Notes: generated by a model from the sequence alone, not told the origin. 64,000 nt of DNA from Eunapius fragilis (GCA_963681505.1 OY811972.1:13136847-13200846), one strand, 5' to 3'; counted from the first letter of the stretch, positions 1 to 10,736 are shown. Numbers and translations are program-made.

Positions 1-46
1 CCAAATCGCTAGGGAAATGAGGCCGGGCGGACCCATTTATAGGGGG

Positions 47-64
47 GGGGGGGGGGGGGGGGGG
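47..64. repeat. poly-G homopolymer
   Basis: An uninterrupted run of 18 G. Similar long G or C runs recur through the window (for example near 10171, 15000, 16400, 32683, 39955, 48320, 50403 and 51806), so it is either a real trait of this genome or a base-calling or assembly artefact. Confidence 0.9.
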
Positions 65-80
65 CCTACATCGCTACGAC

Positions 81-249
81 ACCGGTGATATCCTAAACCA
101 CATCCCAGCTTTGTACGGAAGCTTAATTAATCTATAGCCAGTTGATAAACCGGCGCGCGCCGGTTGTTCCACAGGTCAATCGGCTGGGTTGGAGATAGGT
201 ACTGGGTACTTTTGAAAATTAAAATAACTTGAACTTTTTCATAGCCTAC
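81..249. repeat. dispersed repeat, copy 1
   Basis: About 160 bp are nearly identical to 42236-42390 in the same orientation. Shared landmarks are a GGTGATATCC block, a GATAAACCGGCGCG palindromic core and a run reading TTGAAAATTAAAATAAC. Copy 1 has small insertions relative to copy 2. No coding potential is seen. A non-autonomous element fragment is the likeliest origin. Confidence 0.8.
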
Positions 250-865
250 ATCTTGAAGGGAGGGTACACTTGCTTCCACACACACATACACACACACATG
301 CACACACACACACACACACACCTACACACCGTTTGCACAACATTTATATAGTGTAATCTTTGAGTATGAAGGAAGGGACAGGTAGCATTCTCTATGAATT
401 ATAGATGGTGCATGGTGGTAGCTATCATAACTTCTAAAGTGATAATCAGCACACACTGAAGCCTATATCAAAGCAGAGGTATAGAATGTGTGTAGATGTC
501 CACTTCTTCATTTGCCAGCTGAATGCCACTAGGATCGCTGTTAACTAGGGGTCTTCTTCCAGTTTAAGCCCTTCACACTCCCGGACCATTTTCCTCATTG
601 CATGTTTACCTTTGCTTATATAAAAGAAGAATAAATAGTAAAAACCACCAAAGTTCACAAATCTGTCTGTAAAGGTGCTAAGTCTTTGTAAACATCTTTC
701 AATCTTGGTGGGAACTCTACCCACAGGTGAGCTTGAGATATATATCAAAGGCCTAGCTAAGCACACAATAATCCCTTCCCAGCATATTGCCTTTAAATCA
801 CCAGTGGTTTTGTTCCCGGCATTATGTATATAAGAGAGGTCAGGGAAGGGTCACTCACTCAGACA

Positions 866-1045
866 TCAGCCTTTGTCGTTGGTACCACCTCTGCACCTTG
901 CCCAGCTAATGCTGCTTTTCATTCGGACAAGAAAATCTACAGCACATCCGTCACCATTCTGGTCCTTGTGCACGTACCACTCCTGAAAAGATACCTTGGG
1001 ATCGAAGTCATCAAATGTGATATTCTTTGTAGCCTCGATTGGCAT
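866..1045 (-). CDS. possible exon or small ORF of 59 codons, unrecognised
   Basis: Minus-strand ORF with ATG at 1043-1045 and TGA at 866-868. The protein begins MPIEATKNITFDDFDPKV and continues with an EWYVHKDQNGDGCAV segment; its composition is protein-like, unlike the low-complexity ORFs nearby. A second minus-strand ORF at 545-766 could be a downstream exon, but I could not prove a joining splice pair. I do not recognise the family, and a chance ORF remains possible. Confidence 0.25.
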   Translation of the reverse strand: MPIEATKNITFDDFDPKVSFQEWYVHKDQNGDGCAVDFLVRMKSSISWARCRGGTNDKG

Positions 1046-1134
1046 CTACATCTTTACCGTCAAACAGGAACTTAAGTAGGCATGTCTAAGTTAGGGCGTT
1101 TTTGGGATGGTTCCAGCCACCAATGAGCGCTGAA

Positions 1135-1785
1135 CAGTGGCGTAGGAACGCTTCAAAAAGGTGGGGGGGAAGGGGCTGATATTAATTATTCATAAGTGGG
1201 TGTGGTAATCGAAATACTGAGAAATCTCTGCAAGTCTTGCAAAATATATTTTGAAGCAGTATCAGTGAACCTTTTAAGCAAACTTGTAACCTTATTGCTG
1301 GTAGCGCTAAGCTTTAATACCTTCCGTTGTCTAAAAAGCATTCACATGTACGCGCGCGCGTGATACGAGTATAGGTATATGTATAGTCTCGTACCCAGAC
1401 CGTCTATGACGTAAGCGATTATCGCTGTAAACAGTATAATCACTACGTCCATACGTATGGACGTAGTGATTATACTGTTTACAGCGATAATCGCTTACGT
1501 CATAGACGGTCTGGGTACGAGACTAGTATATGTACGTGTGCGCACAATTTTTTTAAACATTGAATGCACAGAGTACAGTATATAAATCAAGTTTAAATTC
1601 AAAAGCTGCCAAAAAAATCTCTTCGACGATCACTGGCTTGTAAAAAGTCTTTCGCTACAGCCATTAAGTCTAACGCATCTGGTCGCTCCTTATGTCCATT
1701 TAATATCATTACATTGTTTAGTCTTTCCTGAGTCATGGTTGACCTTAGGTAGAGTAGAAAAGGACCGTTCTGCTGTTGCTGTTAA
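1135..1785 (-). pseudogene. hAT transposon 3' end with broken C-terminal transposase
   Basis: On the minus strand, 1599-1782 encodes the hAT C-terminal dimerisation region: an AERSFSTL piece, then in another frame YLRSTMTQERLNNVMIL and a tail ending FFGSF-stop at 1599-1601. hAT proteins normally read ERSFSTL-RR-K-YLRSTM, so a short deletion has removed the linker and shifted frame. The transposon end is probably CAGTGGCGTAGGAACGC at 1135, resembling the end at 44129. A palindromic MITE (1386-1523) is inserted between coding end and terminus. The N-terminal half is absent. Dead copy. Confidence 0.65.
1386..1523. mobile_element. palindromic MITE, Tc1/mariner-like, copy 1
   Basis: The two halves are near-perfect inverted repeats beginning GTCTCGTACCCAGACC and ending in its complement, flanked by TA on both sides (1384-1385 and 1524-1525). 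TA duplication is the hallmark of Tc1/mariner-type insertion. Copy 2 is at 41987-42133. It lies inside the hAT relic and so is younger than that insertion. Confidence 0.8.
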
Positions 1786-1998
1786 TACAAGAACTATTGA
1801 AAGGAGACAGCTGGGCCCTGGATTCCAAGCAACCTAGGATCCAGTCGTGGTCCTTCTGCCCTCTACCTTCCATTCCTTCTCAATGTTTGCATTGTAGGTG
1901 TCACGCAATGCCTTGGCCTTGAGGTGTTGGTTGCAGTTGTCATTTGCTGTTTTGCGTTGCCCATCAGAAAGGCTTATCCTCAATGTGACATTATACAT

Positions 1999-2019
1999 GT
2001 GCGCGCGCGCGCGCGCGCG

Positions 2020-2105
<86 letters not shown>
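1999..2105. repeat. (GC)n(CA)n microsatellite
   Basis: About 22 bp of alternating GC run into about 80 bp of alternating CA. Alternating purine-pyrimidine of this length can adopt Z-DNA. The ORFs across it on both strands are low-complexity artefacts. Confidence 0.95.
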
Positions 2106-2109
<4 letters not shown>

Positions 2110-4635
2110 ACTCAGTGACATAACACTTGGGTAGTATATGCATGTGCGTAATCTAGCTTTCATGCATACGCAAACACTAGTCTGAGGACCCGACTAGATC
2201 CCGAGACTAGTGACGCACAGAAGCAAAAGGCCCAACCTGTAGGTATCACTTAGATAATGTACGTGTTCTTGAATAGAAGAGCGAGCACACAGTAGAGACA
2301 GCTTTGCAATGTAAGAATTTAAGACACTGCCGCTTGTTCCGCCATTATCTCTGCACGCACGATCCTGTAGCAAAGCCTTCACGTGATCTCGTTGTTGTTG
2401 TTTTATGTTGCAGTATCTAATTAACGTGCTGTATTAAAACAGATCAATAATCGCAAGTGCACGTGATCCATGAGGGCAAACATAATCGCATAAACAAATA
2501 CGTATCCGTAAAAATACGACCTTAAATTATTGCGCCCAAAACAATTTAAAAATCTGAGGCAGAAAACAGTGGGCTCTAAAAATATTTTGACTACTGTAAA
2601 AAACAAAGTACATTACCTTTAATTTCCAAGTGCGACCTAATCACTGTCTTATTTGAGCTAAGAATTATGAGTGATTGAATACATTAATTAGGTATGAAAA
2701 ATAACATTTTGTATACATATCTATGGAAAGTGCTATTTTGTAAAAAGGCAAGAAATATTTCATTGTAAAGTGATAGTTTTTTCTCTGCGACCTAAGGTGG
2801 GCGGATTGTAGTTAAGGCATTAATAATCAATGTGTTAAAAATCCATTCATTTTCTATGGAAGTTATACAGGAGTATACGCGAATATACAAACCGCAACAA
2901 TATTGTCAATTCCTTTTGACCGGGCCATATGTTATGGACGCGCTATAAAAGCTTGACTTCTCTATATTTTTTGATATTTTTTTCAAATTGATATTTTTGC
3001 AACAATTCGCATGGTTCTAAAAAGAGTTTAAAAAATGCGCATTCCAATGCTATTACTTATGATATCGTCTTTCGGTCAATATATGGCTGCATAAAGTGGT
3101 ACCTTTGAACGTATGGAATCGAATGGCCGCGCTGAGTGGCGGTTTAAATTATAAGATCTTACTAAACATGCTACTGCAGCCAAATACATAAGAAGTAACT
3201 GCCACACATGCCTGCATATAAAAATCCTTTTTAGAAGATACTACAGCAGATATTATGCATAAATCATGCCAAATATGTAGCTATAGGTTTGTTCATAGTA
3301 GCGATATGCAAATATGTAGTCCTCATGCATACATATCATGTTCTCGGAAACAAAATTTGTCCCAGATCCAGTGAGCACCTGCCATTATATCCCATGAAAC
3401 TGGAACCACGGTATATTAGTATTCAGTGACCCAGAGTTAGGATTTTAGATTATTCCGGATCGTCTTCCAAGCCTGATTGTTGTACAAAACTCTTGTTGAA
3501 TGTTCTCATAAAACTCATCTATCCATCACCGGTGCAAAGCAATCTATATCCCATGCATGATCGTTAATATTATAACGGGTATGCATGACTGAAACTAGGG
3601 TGGTGAGTACGTTGTACGAAATGTTACTGCTGTATCTTGAAATAGCCAGGAGAAAATTAATCAACTGATGACAACTGTTCTTTCGATGAGAGATATTTTT
3701 CACTATATTTTTCCTCCTGCGCTGTCTTCAAACTCAGAACAGCAGGGGCGGCAGATCCAAAGGACGGCGGGAAAACTGAACCAGTGCATGGCCAGTGTTT
3801 TGGCCACGTGAGTGGTTAGAAAATAAAGCGCACAAAAAGATTTAGACTTATACTAGTCCTGACATAAAATAAATAAATTAAGTGCAGCACAAATGAATAA
3901 CGCATGACTTTTTAGCAGGCATAACCTTTGTGACAGGAATAAAACATTTGCGTTAATTATGGTATTATGCCATCGAATCCCATACACCTCAATGTTGCTA
4001 ATCATCTTTTTTTCTTTTTTTTTGCACAAAGGTGGAAGTACACTGTACATCTAAACGGCACACTGTATTGTATATTTCCATTGGTCATTTTCTTGTGCTT
4101 GGTATTAATGAATTTATCGATGCTCGCCGTTGGAAGTTATACTAACAGTTTTACTCGGTGTGACATGGTTGCATAAATTATGACTGATGGGTTGAATTTT
4201 CACTGTCCTTTCGATGAAGATTGCAAAGCAAAGATGAAGGAGCAGTCGCTGGAGTATTGTTTCTTCTTATTTCCCACATCGGAAGTCATCTCAATGATGA
4301 GTTAGATTTTTTATTTTCATTAGATAAAACCAACATGAAGTAACCAAAGTTAGCTGCTTGATTTTAATAAATCAACTTTTCATTTTGTGTCAATGGCGCA
4401 ATTTTATTACTTGTATGCTGTTCCAATATGACATTTGGTATTTTCAGTGATGTGTTTTTAAAATTATGAGTAGCGTATAAAAAAATTTGATTCCACGCTG
4501 AACTACTGCCGTTCTGAACAGAAAAATGCTTAAGCAGATGTTTCTTTTTTCATCATACTGATTCATACCTATGTGCATGTATGTTTTTTAAGCCTTGTTT
4601 TTTTTTGTACTGATACTGTGCCACTCAACATCATA
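2110..4635. other. AT-rich intergenic stretch
   Basis: I see no ORF with protein-like composition, no RNA gene and no clear repeat here. Short homopolymers and isolated ORFs under 70 codons only. Confidence 0.5.
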
Positions 4636-5535
4636 ATGTAACGCCGTCACGTCATGCTATAAGGGCGTCATGCTGTAAGGACGTCATGCTGTAAGGACGT
4701 CATGCTGTAAGGACGTCATGCTGTAAGGACGTCATGCTGTAAGGACGTCATGCTGTAAGGACATCATGCTGTAATGACGTCATGCTGTAAAGACGTCATG
4801 CTGTAAGGACATCATGCTGTAAGGACGTCATGCTGTAAGGACACGTCATGCTGTAAGGACGTCATGCTGTAAGGACGTCATGCTGTAAGGACGTCATGCT
4901 GTAAAGACGTCATGCTGTAAGGACGTCATGCTGTAAGGACGTCATGCTGTAAGGACGTCATGCTATAAGGGCGTCATGCTGTAAGGACGTCATGCTATAA
5001 GGAGGTCATGCTGTAAGGACGTCATGCTGTAAGGACGTCATGCTGTAAGGACGTCATGCTGTAAGGACGTCATGCTGTAAGGACGTCATGCTGTAAGGAC
5101 GTCATGCTGTAAGGACGTCATGCTGTAAGGACGTCATGCTGTAAGGACGTCATGCTGTAAGGACGTCATGCTGTAAAGACGTCATGCTGTAAGGACGTCA
5201 TGCTGTAAGGACGTCATGCTGTAAGGACGTCATGCAAGGACACCATGCTATAAGGATGTCATGCTGTAAGGACGTCATGCTGTAAGGACGTCATGCTGTA
5301 AGGACGTCATGCTGTAAGGACGTCATGCTGTAAGGACGTCATGCTGTAAGGACGTCATGCAAGGACACCATGCTATAAGGATGTCATGCTGTAAGGACGT
5401 CATGCTGTAAGGACGTCATGCTGTAAGGACGTCATGCTGTAAAGATGTCATGCTGTAAGACGTCATGCTGTAAGGGCGTCACGTCATGCTGTATGGACGT
5501 CACATCATGCTGTAAGGAGTCATGCTGTAAGGACG
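4636..5535. repeat. 16-bp minisatellite, about 55 copies
   Basis: Head-to-tail units of the form GGACGTCATGCTGTAA with scattered point variants and a few 17-bp or shortened units. A higher-order block (units around 5236-5262 and 5350-5376, both containing CATGCAAGGACACCATG) is repeated 114 bp apart, showing segmental amplification. Each unit contains ACGTCA, the core bound by CREB/ATF-type factors, though nothing here proves binding. Confidence 0.95.
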
Positions 5536-5929
5536 CGCAAGGCTTTCATTCAATGAATTCAACTTGCATCGATTCGCGCAGTATAATTTGATCAGAGATC
5601 TTATCACACGAGACGACAGCATCAAATCGTAGACTGTAGACTGAGATTATACGATCAAATTTCGATGATATTATATTTCGTGCAAGTGTTACCCTTAATT
5701 AGAGCAGCAATTATGATAGATGTAAATGTGGTGCAAATATGTTCGTAAATATATTATACATTTACACGGATAAATAAGGTGGCAAATGTATAACATATTT
5801 ACATCACAGCAAATATGTTTGTAAATTTGTACTGACATATTTACAATACAAATATTTACACGATTAGTAAATGCATGGTAAATGTACTTTTTCGCGTAGT
5901 GCAGGTTGTACTGAATTTAAAAAAAAATG
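5536..5929. other. AT-rich intergenic stretch
   Basis: Contains loose repeats of GCAAATATGTTYGTAAAT-like words around 5736-5860 but no gene that I can support. Confidence 0.45.
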
Positions 5930-6105
5930 GTTGGATATCAATGATGTTATTAGGGAGGGGATTATAACGAAACATCAATATGTTATCTTTTCCAAATAGT
6001 TTGGTGTCGCCCCCCAAGAGGTGTATGGCTGACCCCAGACACATAAGCATTATCCCAGCTAACCAACGGCACACAGAAAAATATGCACACACCCACCCAC
6101 CCACA

Positions 6106-6194
<89 letters not shown>

Positions 6195-6485
6195 CCTCAA
6201 TCTTCCTGCTTCCTTCCTTCGTGAAGGGTACAACGTCACCAAAGACCCCACTGGAGGTTGTGGTAGTAATGATAGTGGTTGTGGCGGCGGCGGCGATGGT
6301 GGTGGTGGTGGGACCCAACACCCGCATCGATCCGGACCCTCCGTATACGCTGGCAACGTTAGTGGCCGCTTCGGAATAGCAACGCCTAGGGTCCATCTCT
6401 GGTGGGACGGAGACGGGATACGAACGTACACGGAAGTGGACATGAATCAATGGCGATATTACGCACGCACCCAGCCTACCCATGT
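5930..6485. repeat. segmental duplicate of the zinc-transporter exon 1 region
   Basis: This block aligns almost throughout with 51125-51725 in the same orientation: the upstream text, the (CA)n tract at 6108-6192, the exon and its 5' flank. Differences are a few substitutions, a shorter CA tract and missing codons. Homology fades at both ends, so only this exon and part of its intron were copied, not the rest of the gene. Confidence 0.85.
6193..6396 (-). pseudogene. orphan copy of zinc-transporter first exon
   Basis: The minus-strand ORF from ATG 6394-6396 reads MDPRRCYSEAATNVASVYGG and ends KEGSRKIEE at a GAG|GT donor (exon boundary 6193). It is 68 codons against 71 in the real gene; it lacks three codons after SEA and has W-to-R near the end. 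Frame and donor are intact. No downstream transporter exon is visible between here and the left edge, so it is either an orphan or the first exon of a paralogue beyond the window. Confidence 0.6.
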
Positions 6486-6716
6486 TTCGGACTGTGTGGA
6501 AGTTAGCCCCACATTCCTCAGCCGCACATTTAAGCATGAATAAGTTTAACATTCCTCAAGCGGCGGGCGTCCGAAACGAGCGCTTCTTAATATAGATCAC
6601 GTTATGAACGTAAGCAAACACTATGCAACGTGTTATATGAAGTTGCTGTGAGCTAGTACTGTTGCCACAGGCCAGGGTAGATGTGTACCTGTGCCAACCA
6701 TGGACTCAAGGTCACG

Positions 6717-6815
6717 TGCCGATCCTGAACACTGGACTAGCTTGGATCCTGAACACTGGACTAGCTTGGATCCTGAACACTGGACTAGCTTGGATCCTGA
6801 ACACTGGACCAGCTG
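6717..6815. repeat. 24-bp tandem repeat, four copies
   Basis: Units of GATCCTGAACACTGGACTAG plus four bases. The word GAACACTGG also occurs in each terminal repeat unit of the adjacent retroelement, so the minisatellite probably expanded from it. Confidence 0.85.
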
Positions 6816-6836
6816 GGGTTACAAGCTGTTCCATGT

Positions 6837-7620
6837 ACCCACAGGGTAGGTGAGTACCTACATGTATGCCAACCAGGGACCCAACGTCACGCGCAGATTC
6901 TGAACACTGGGGTATGTGACCACAACTAACAAGCTACTTTCAAGCTCCCCTATGGAGATGGGTGACATTCTTGTGAGTTGCAAAGCACACTGAATCTGAC
7001 TCTGAGGTGTTTCATGTACCCACAGGGTAGGTGTGTACCTGTGCCAACCAGGGACCCAACGTCATGCGTGGATTTTGAACACTGGGGGAGTAACCACAAC
7101 TAATAAGTTCTTTCAAGCTGACCAGTGGAGATGGGTGCCATTCTTGTGAGTTGCAAAGCACACTGAATCTGACTCTGAGGTGTTTCATGTACCCACAGGG
7201 TAGGTGTGTACCTGTGCCAACCAGGGACCCAACATCACGCGCGGATTTTGAACACTGGGGGTGTAAACACAACTAATAAGTTACTTCAAGCTGATCTGAG
7301 GAGTGGGTACATAAAACACCTCAGAGTCTGCCTCTGTGTGCTTTGCAACTCACAAGAATGGCATCCATCTCCTCAGATCAGCTTGAAGTAACTTATTAGT
7401 TGTGTTTACAACCCCAGTGTTCAAAATCCGCGCGTAACGTTGGGTCCCTGGTTGGCACAGGTACACACCTACCTCAGAGTCAGATTCAGTGTGCTTTGCA
7501 ACACACAAGAATGGCACCCATCTTCCATGGACCCACAGGGTAGGTGTGTACCTATGCCAACCAGAGACCCAACGTCACGCATGGATTTTGAACACTAGGG
7601 GTGTGACCACAACTAAATAT
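6837..7620. repeat. left terminal repeat cluster of the YR retroelement
   Basis: Units of about 171 bp start near 6837, 7017 and 7188 with TACCCACAGGGTAGGTG and contain GGACCCAACGTCA, GAACACTGGGG and GTTGCAAAGCACACTGAA. From about 7304 to 7530 the same material appears in reverse orientation, then forward again to 7620. The same unit recurs at 11848-12140 beyond the recombinase gene, so these repeats bracket the element. The inverted arrangement is unusual for simple split direct repeats. Confidence 0.75.
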
Positions 7621-7689
7621 ATGTTTCCATCGGTTGAGTGCAGCGAATTAGATGGAAACTATGCTCCCTGCGGAATCCGGTATATGGGT

Positions 7690-7791
7690 AATGCACGTGA
7701 CTCATCCACGTGGTGGTATTTAAGTGTGAGTAGGTAGACTCTTCTTCAGTCTAAGCGTTCGTGCAGAGCCAGTAACTTTTATCGCAGCAGG
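7690..7791 (+). promoter_or_regulatory. putative retroelement promoter and leader
   Basis: A TATTTAAG box at about 7717 lies some 75 bp before the gag ATG at 7792. The leader word TCTAAGCGTTCGTGCA is shared in near-identical form with 50480-50500, which also has a TATA-like word upstream. Shared promoter-leader layout suggests a related element copy there. Confidence 0.4.
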
Positions 7792-8639
7792 ATGGAGCAA
7801 ATACTGGAGGAAATGCGGCGACTACGCGACGACGTTAAAGCATCTCAGGAGGAAGCGGCTCTACAGGTGGCCAGAAGCAGCAGGCGTGATCCCTATACTT
7901 TTAAAAGGAAGGGGAATGAGAACCAGCACGCCTTCAATGACGATGTGGAAGACAAGCTGGTGCAGGTGCAGGCACACCTCGGCAGGGTGGAAGCGGGAGA
8001 AGAGGGCACCAGGAGTGCCAGCGCGCTCGCCAAGGCGAAGGAAGCAGTTAAAGAAGGTAGGCAGCTTATTGCACGTCGCCAGAAGCTGCTAAAGCTGGCG
8101 GACCGTTCGGAGTTTGGATGGGCGGTGGTGGAGGAGTACATTGACGATGACCTGGCCGAAGACTCGGACGATGAGAAAGAATCGAAAGAGCTGAGCGGGC
8201 TGCGGAGAGAAAGATTTTTAAGAAGAGGAGAATGGAAGAAAAAGGGGCAGAAAAGGCAGATGGTATGGTGCAGCGGGTGGCAAGGGGGCAGCCTAGAGCC
8301 CCAGTAGAGAGGCCGCGTGGTGCTGTGCCGGCTGTGCGTGAGGAGCGGCCAGCCGGGTTCTCGGGAATCTGCTTCCAGTGCGGGGAGTTGGGGCACATGA
8401 GACGCGATTGCCCGAAAAGGTTGCCTGTGGCAACTGCGTATCCTTTGCTTGAGTTGGATGGGCACTTGCTGCATGTTGGGTTAGGTGGTGATTCGTGGAA
8501 TGTATCACCTGGTGGTGTTGACGACTGCATGCAGAGGTGCTGGGAAGTCCAGTCACCTGACTTTGGTGCTGTATCTGTAAGGGGTGGGCTTCGCCAATGT
8601 GTGGATTTTTGGAGGAAAGAGTTGTGTGCACCTCCATGA
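7792..8639 (+). pseudogene. Gag-like protein of YR retroelement, frameshifted
   Basis: The start is ATG 7792 (MEQILEEMRRLRDDVKASQE). An N-terminal coiled-coil-like acidic/basic region is followed by DRSEFGWAVVEEY and an Asp/Glu-rich DDLAEDSDDEKES stretch, a pattern I recall for Gag of DIRS/Ngaro-like elements. The frame changes near 8205-8235; in the second frame (8232-8639) there is a zinc knuckle, CFQCGELGHMRRDC, for nucleic-acid binding. The product then reaches TGA at 8637-8639, in the same frame as the RT downstream. The family normally has a tryptophan at this point before VLDTI, so TGA probably replaces TGG. Role: packaging of element RNA. Confidence 0.75.
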
Positions 8640-10463
8640 GTACTTGATACTATAACTAAAGGGTATGTTCTCCCCTTATTTTCAGAACCTACACCATACT
8701 CACGTCCTAACCAGCATTCTGCCCTAGCCAAACTAGATTTTGTAAATACAGCAGTCAGCGAGTTGCTTGTGGGTGGGTACATAGAGAGGACGGAAGGGCC
8801 CCCAATAGTATGTAGCCCTTTGTCCGTGGTAGCTAGTGGGTCAGGGAAGAAGCGGTTAGTAGTCAACTTGAGACATGTAAACCAATATTTGTGGAAACAG
8901 AAGTTCAAATACGAAGATCTCAGAGTTGCAATGATGCTATTCAACCCAGGTGAGTGGATGTTTACATTTGACCTGAAGTCAGGTTATCACCATATTGACA
9001 TAGTTCTGCATCATAGAAAGTACTTGGGTTTTGCATGGGGAGGGGAGTATTATAGGTTTGCAGTGCTACCATTTGGTTTAGCCTCAGCACCTTATGCATT
9101 TACAAAGATTTTGCATCCTTTAGTACGCTTATGGCGTAGTAAAGGCTTACGGGCCATTCTTTATTTGGATGATGGTATATGTGCAGTGGAGCATGAGGAA
9201 ACAGCAAAGATAGCCAGTCAATGGGTGCAAGACACACTGCGGCAAGCAGGCTTGGTGGCGAATGAGGCAAAGTGTGCATGGACGCCCTCCACAGTAGTTC
9301 AGTGGCTGGGCTTTAAAATTGATCTTTTAAAGGGGTGTATTTCGGTCCCAGAAGAAAAAATCATATTGCTGAAGACCATGTTGAGGACAGCAGTTGGGCA
9401 GAGGGGGCTTTGTGCTAAATGTGTAGCAAGCTTGGTAGGCAGGATAATATCTATGGGTATAGCATTGGGTCCCATTGCAAGGTTCATGACTAGAGAGCTA
9501 TATGCACTGCTGCAGGAAAGATATTCATGGTGTGACGGGTTGACTGTTTCACCAGGGGCTACATTGGGTTAGAGTTCTGGTATGATTCATTAATAGACTA
9601 TAATTCACAGCCAATTTGGCATAGCCCAGCTGCAGTGAGATTTGCATATTCAGATGCCAGCAATACTGGCTATGGTGGTTACATGGTAGAGCATGGCTTG
9701 CATGTAGCGCAGGGTAATTGGTCCCCAGAAGAGGCTCAGCAAAGTTCCACATGGCGGGAGTTGGTGGCGGTAGGCAGGGTGTTGGAATCAGTTGCCTCGA
9801 AGCTTGGTAATGGTAGGGTGCGATGGTTTACTGATAACCAAAATGTTGTTCGTATACTGACAGTAGGCAGTGGCAAGGAGCATTTGCATAAGGAGGCTGT
9901 TAAGATATTCCGATTATGCATGGGTCAAAATATCCGTTTAGAGCCTGAGTGGATCCCTAGAGAGAGGAATGAGTTAGCAGACTACATCAGCCGTATAATT
10001 GATAGGGATGATTGGTATCTGGATCCAACAGTATTTGCAGCATTGGATGACCAATGGGGCCCACATACGGTGGACAGATTTTCTAGCCACTACAATACGC
10101 AAGTGCATCGTTTAAATTCACGTTTTGCATGCCCAGGAACAGAAGCAGTAGATGCCTTTACAGTTCACTGGGGGGGGGGGGGGGGGGAACAATTGGTGGT
10201 GTCCCCCACCTATACTAGTACCTAGGGTGTTAAGGCATGCCAAGTTATGTGGAGCATTTGGCACCCTTATAGTTCCTTGTTGGGAGTCAGCCCCATATTG
10301 GCCATTATTGTGCCCGGATGGTGACAATCTTGCGCAATTTGTGAAGGGATTTTGTTTGTTGCCTGTGATGCCAGGACTATTCAAACATGGAAAGTCAGGA
10401 TCAGTGCTGTTTGAGGGTAACTCCCCTAATGCGGCGGTGTTTGCATTGCGGATTCAGTTTTGA
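8640..10463 (+). pseudogene. Pol of YR retroelement: reverse transcriptase, RNase H and C-terminal region
   Basis: From 8640 the frame reads VLDTITKGYVLPLFSEP and enters a reverse transcriptase with FTFDLKSGYHHI (first catalytic Asp), LPFGLASAP and the YLDDG catalytic box near 9165. A one-base shift near 9553-9568 moves to the frame of 9635-10225, which encodes RNase H: YSDASNTGYGGY, the Glu in WRELVAVG, FTDNQNVV and the trailing Asp in NELADYISR. A second shift falls in the G run at 10171-10188, after which NNWWCPPPILVPRVLRHA continues to the stop at 10461-10463. No methyltransferase domain is seen, favouring a Ngaro-like over a DIRS1-like element. Three breaks including the upstream TGA mean this copy cannot make an intact Pol. 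Confidence 0.85.
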
Positions 10464-10470
10464 TCTTAGT

Positions 10471-10672
10471 GGTCTGGAGGGCTAGCACTATATATTGGTG
10501 GGCGAAGCCTGGACCAATTAGTCTGGAGGGCTAGCATCAACAATTTGGTGAGCGAGGCCCAGACTGGATAGTCTGTAGGGCTAGCATCAAAGTGGTGTTG
10601 GTGGGCGAAGCCTAGACTAGTGAGCCTTGAGGGTTAGCATCAATACTGTATTGATGGGCGAAGCCTGGGCTC
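10471..10672 (+). ncRNA. array of four covarying hairpins between pol and recombinase
   Basis: Four head-to-tail units (10471-10515, 10520-10565, 10570-10618, 10622-10672) each fold into a hairpin. The outer stems are GGUCUGG/CCUGGACC, AGUCUGG/CCAGACU, AGUCU/AGACU and GAGCC/GGCUC: sequence differs but pairing is kept. The inner stems are CAUCAA/UUGGUG in two units, CACUA with UUGGUG in unit 1, and CAUCAAUA/UAUUGAUG in unit 4. Conserved unpaired-looking sides read GAGGGYUAG on the 5' side and GRGCGARGCC on the 3' side. Compensatory change with conserved internal sequence suggests a structured RNA or recombinase-recognised DNA, not a random minisatellite. No known RNA family is recognised. Confidence 0.6.
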
Positions 10673-10736
10673 GGATAAATGTTGTGGCAGGAATGCAGTA
10701 ATCATATACCATCTCTTCGCAGACATCCTCTCAGTA

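Noticed and set aside
4636-5535. CRISPR or bacterial iteron array
   Set aside because: Sixteen-base units abut without unique spacers; surrounding genes are metazoan.
10471-10672. Hammerhead ribozymes in the hairpin array
   Set aside because: The CUGANGA and GAAA cores are not present in the needed arrangement.
10471-10672. tRNA or tRNA-like genes in the hairpin array
   Set aside because: Single hairpins without A/B boxes or a cloverleaf.
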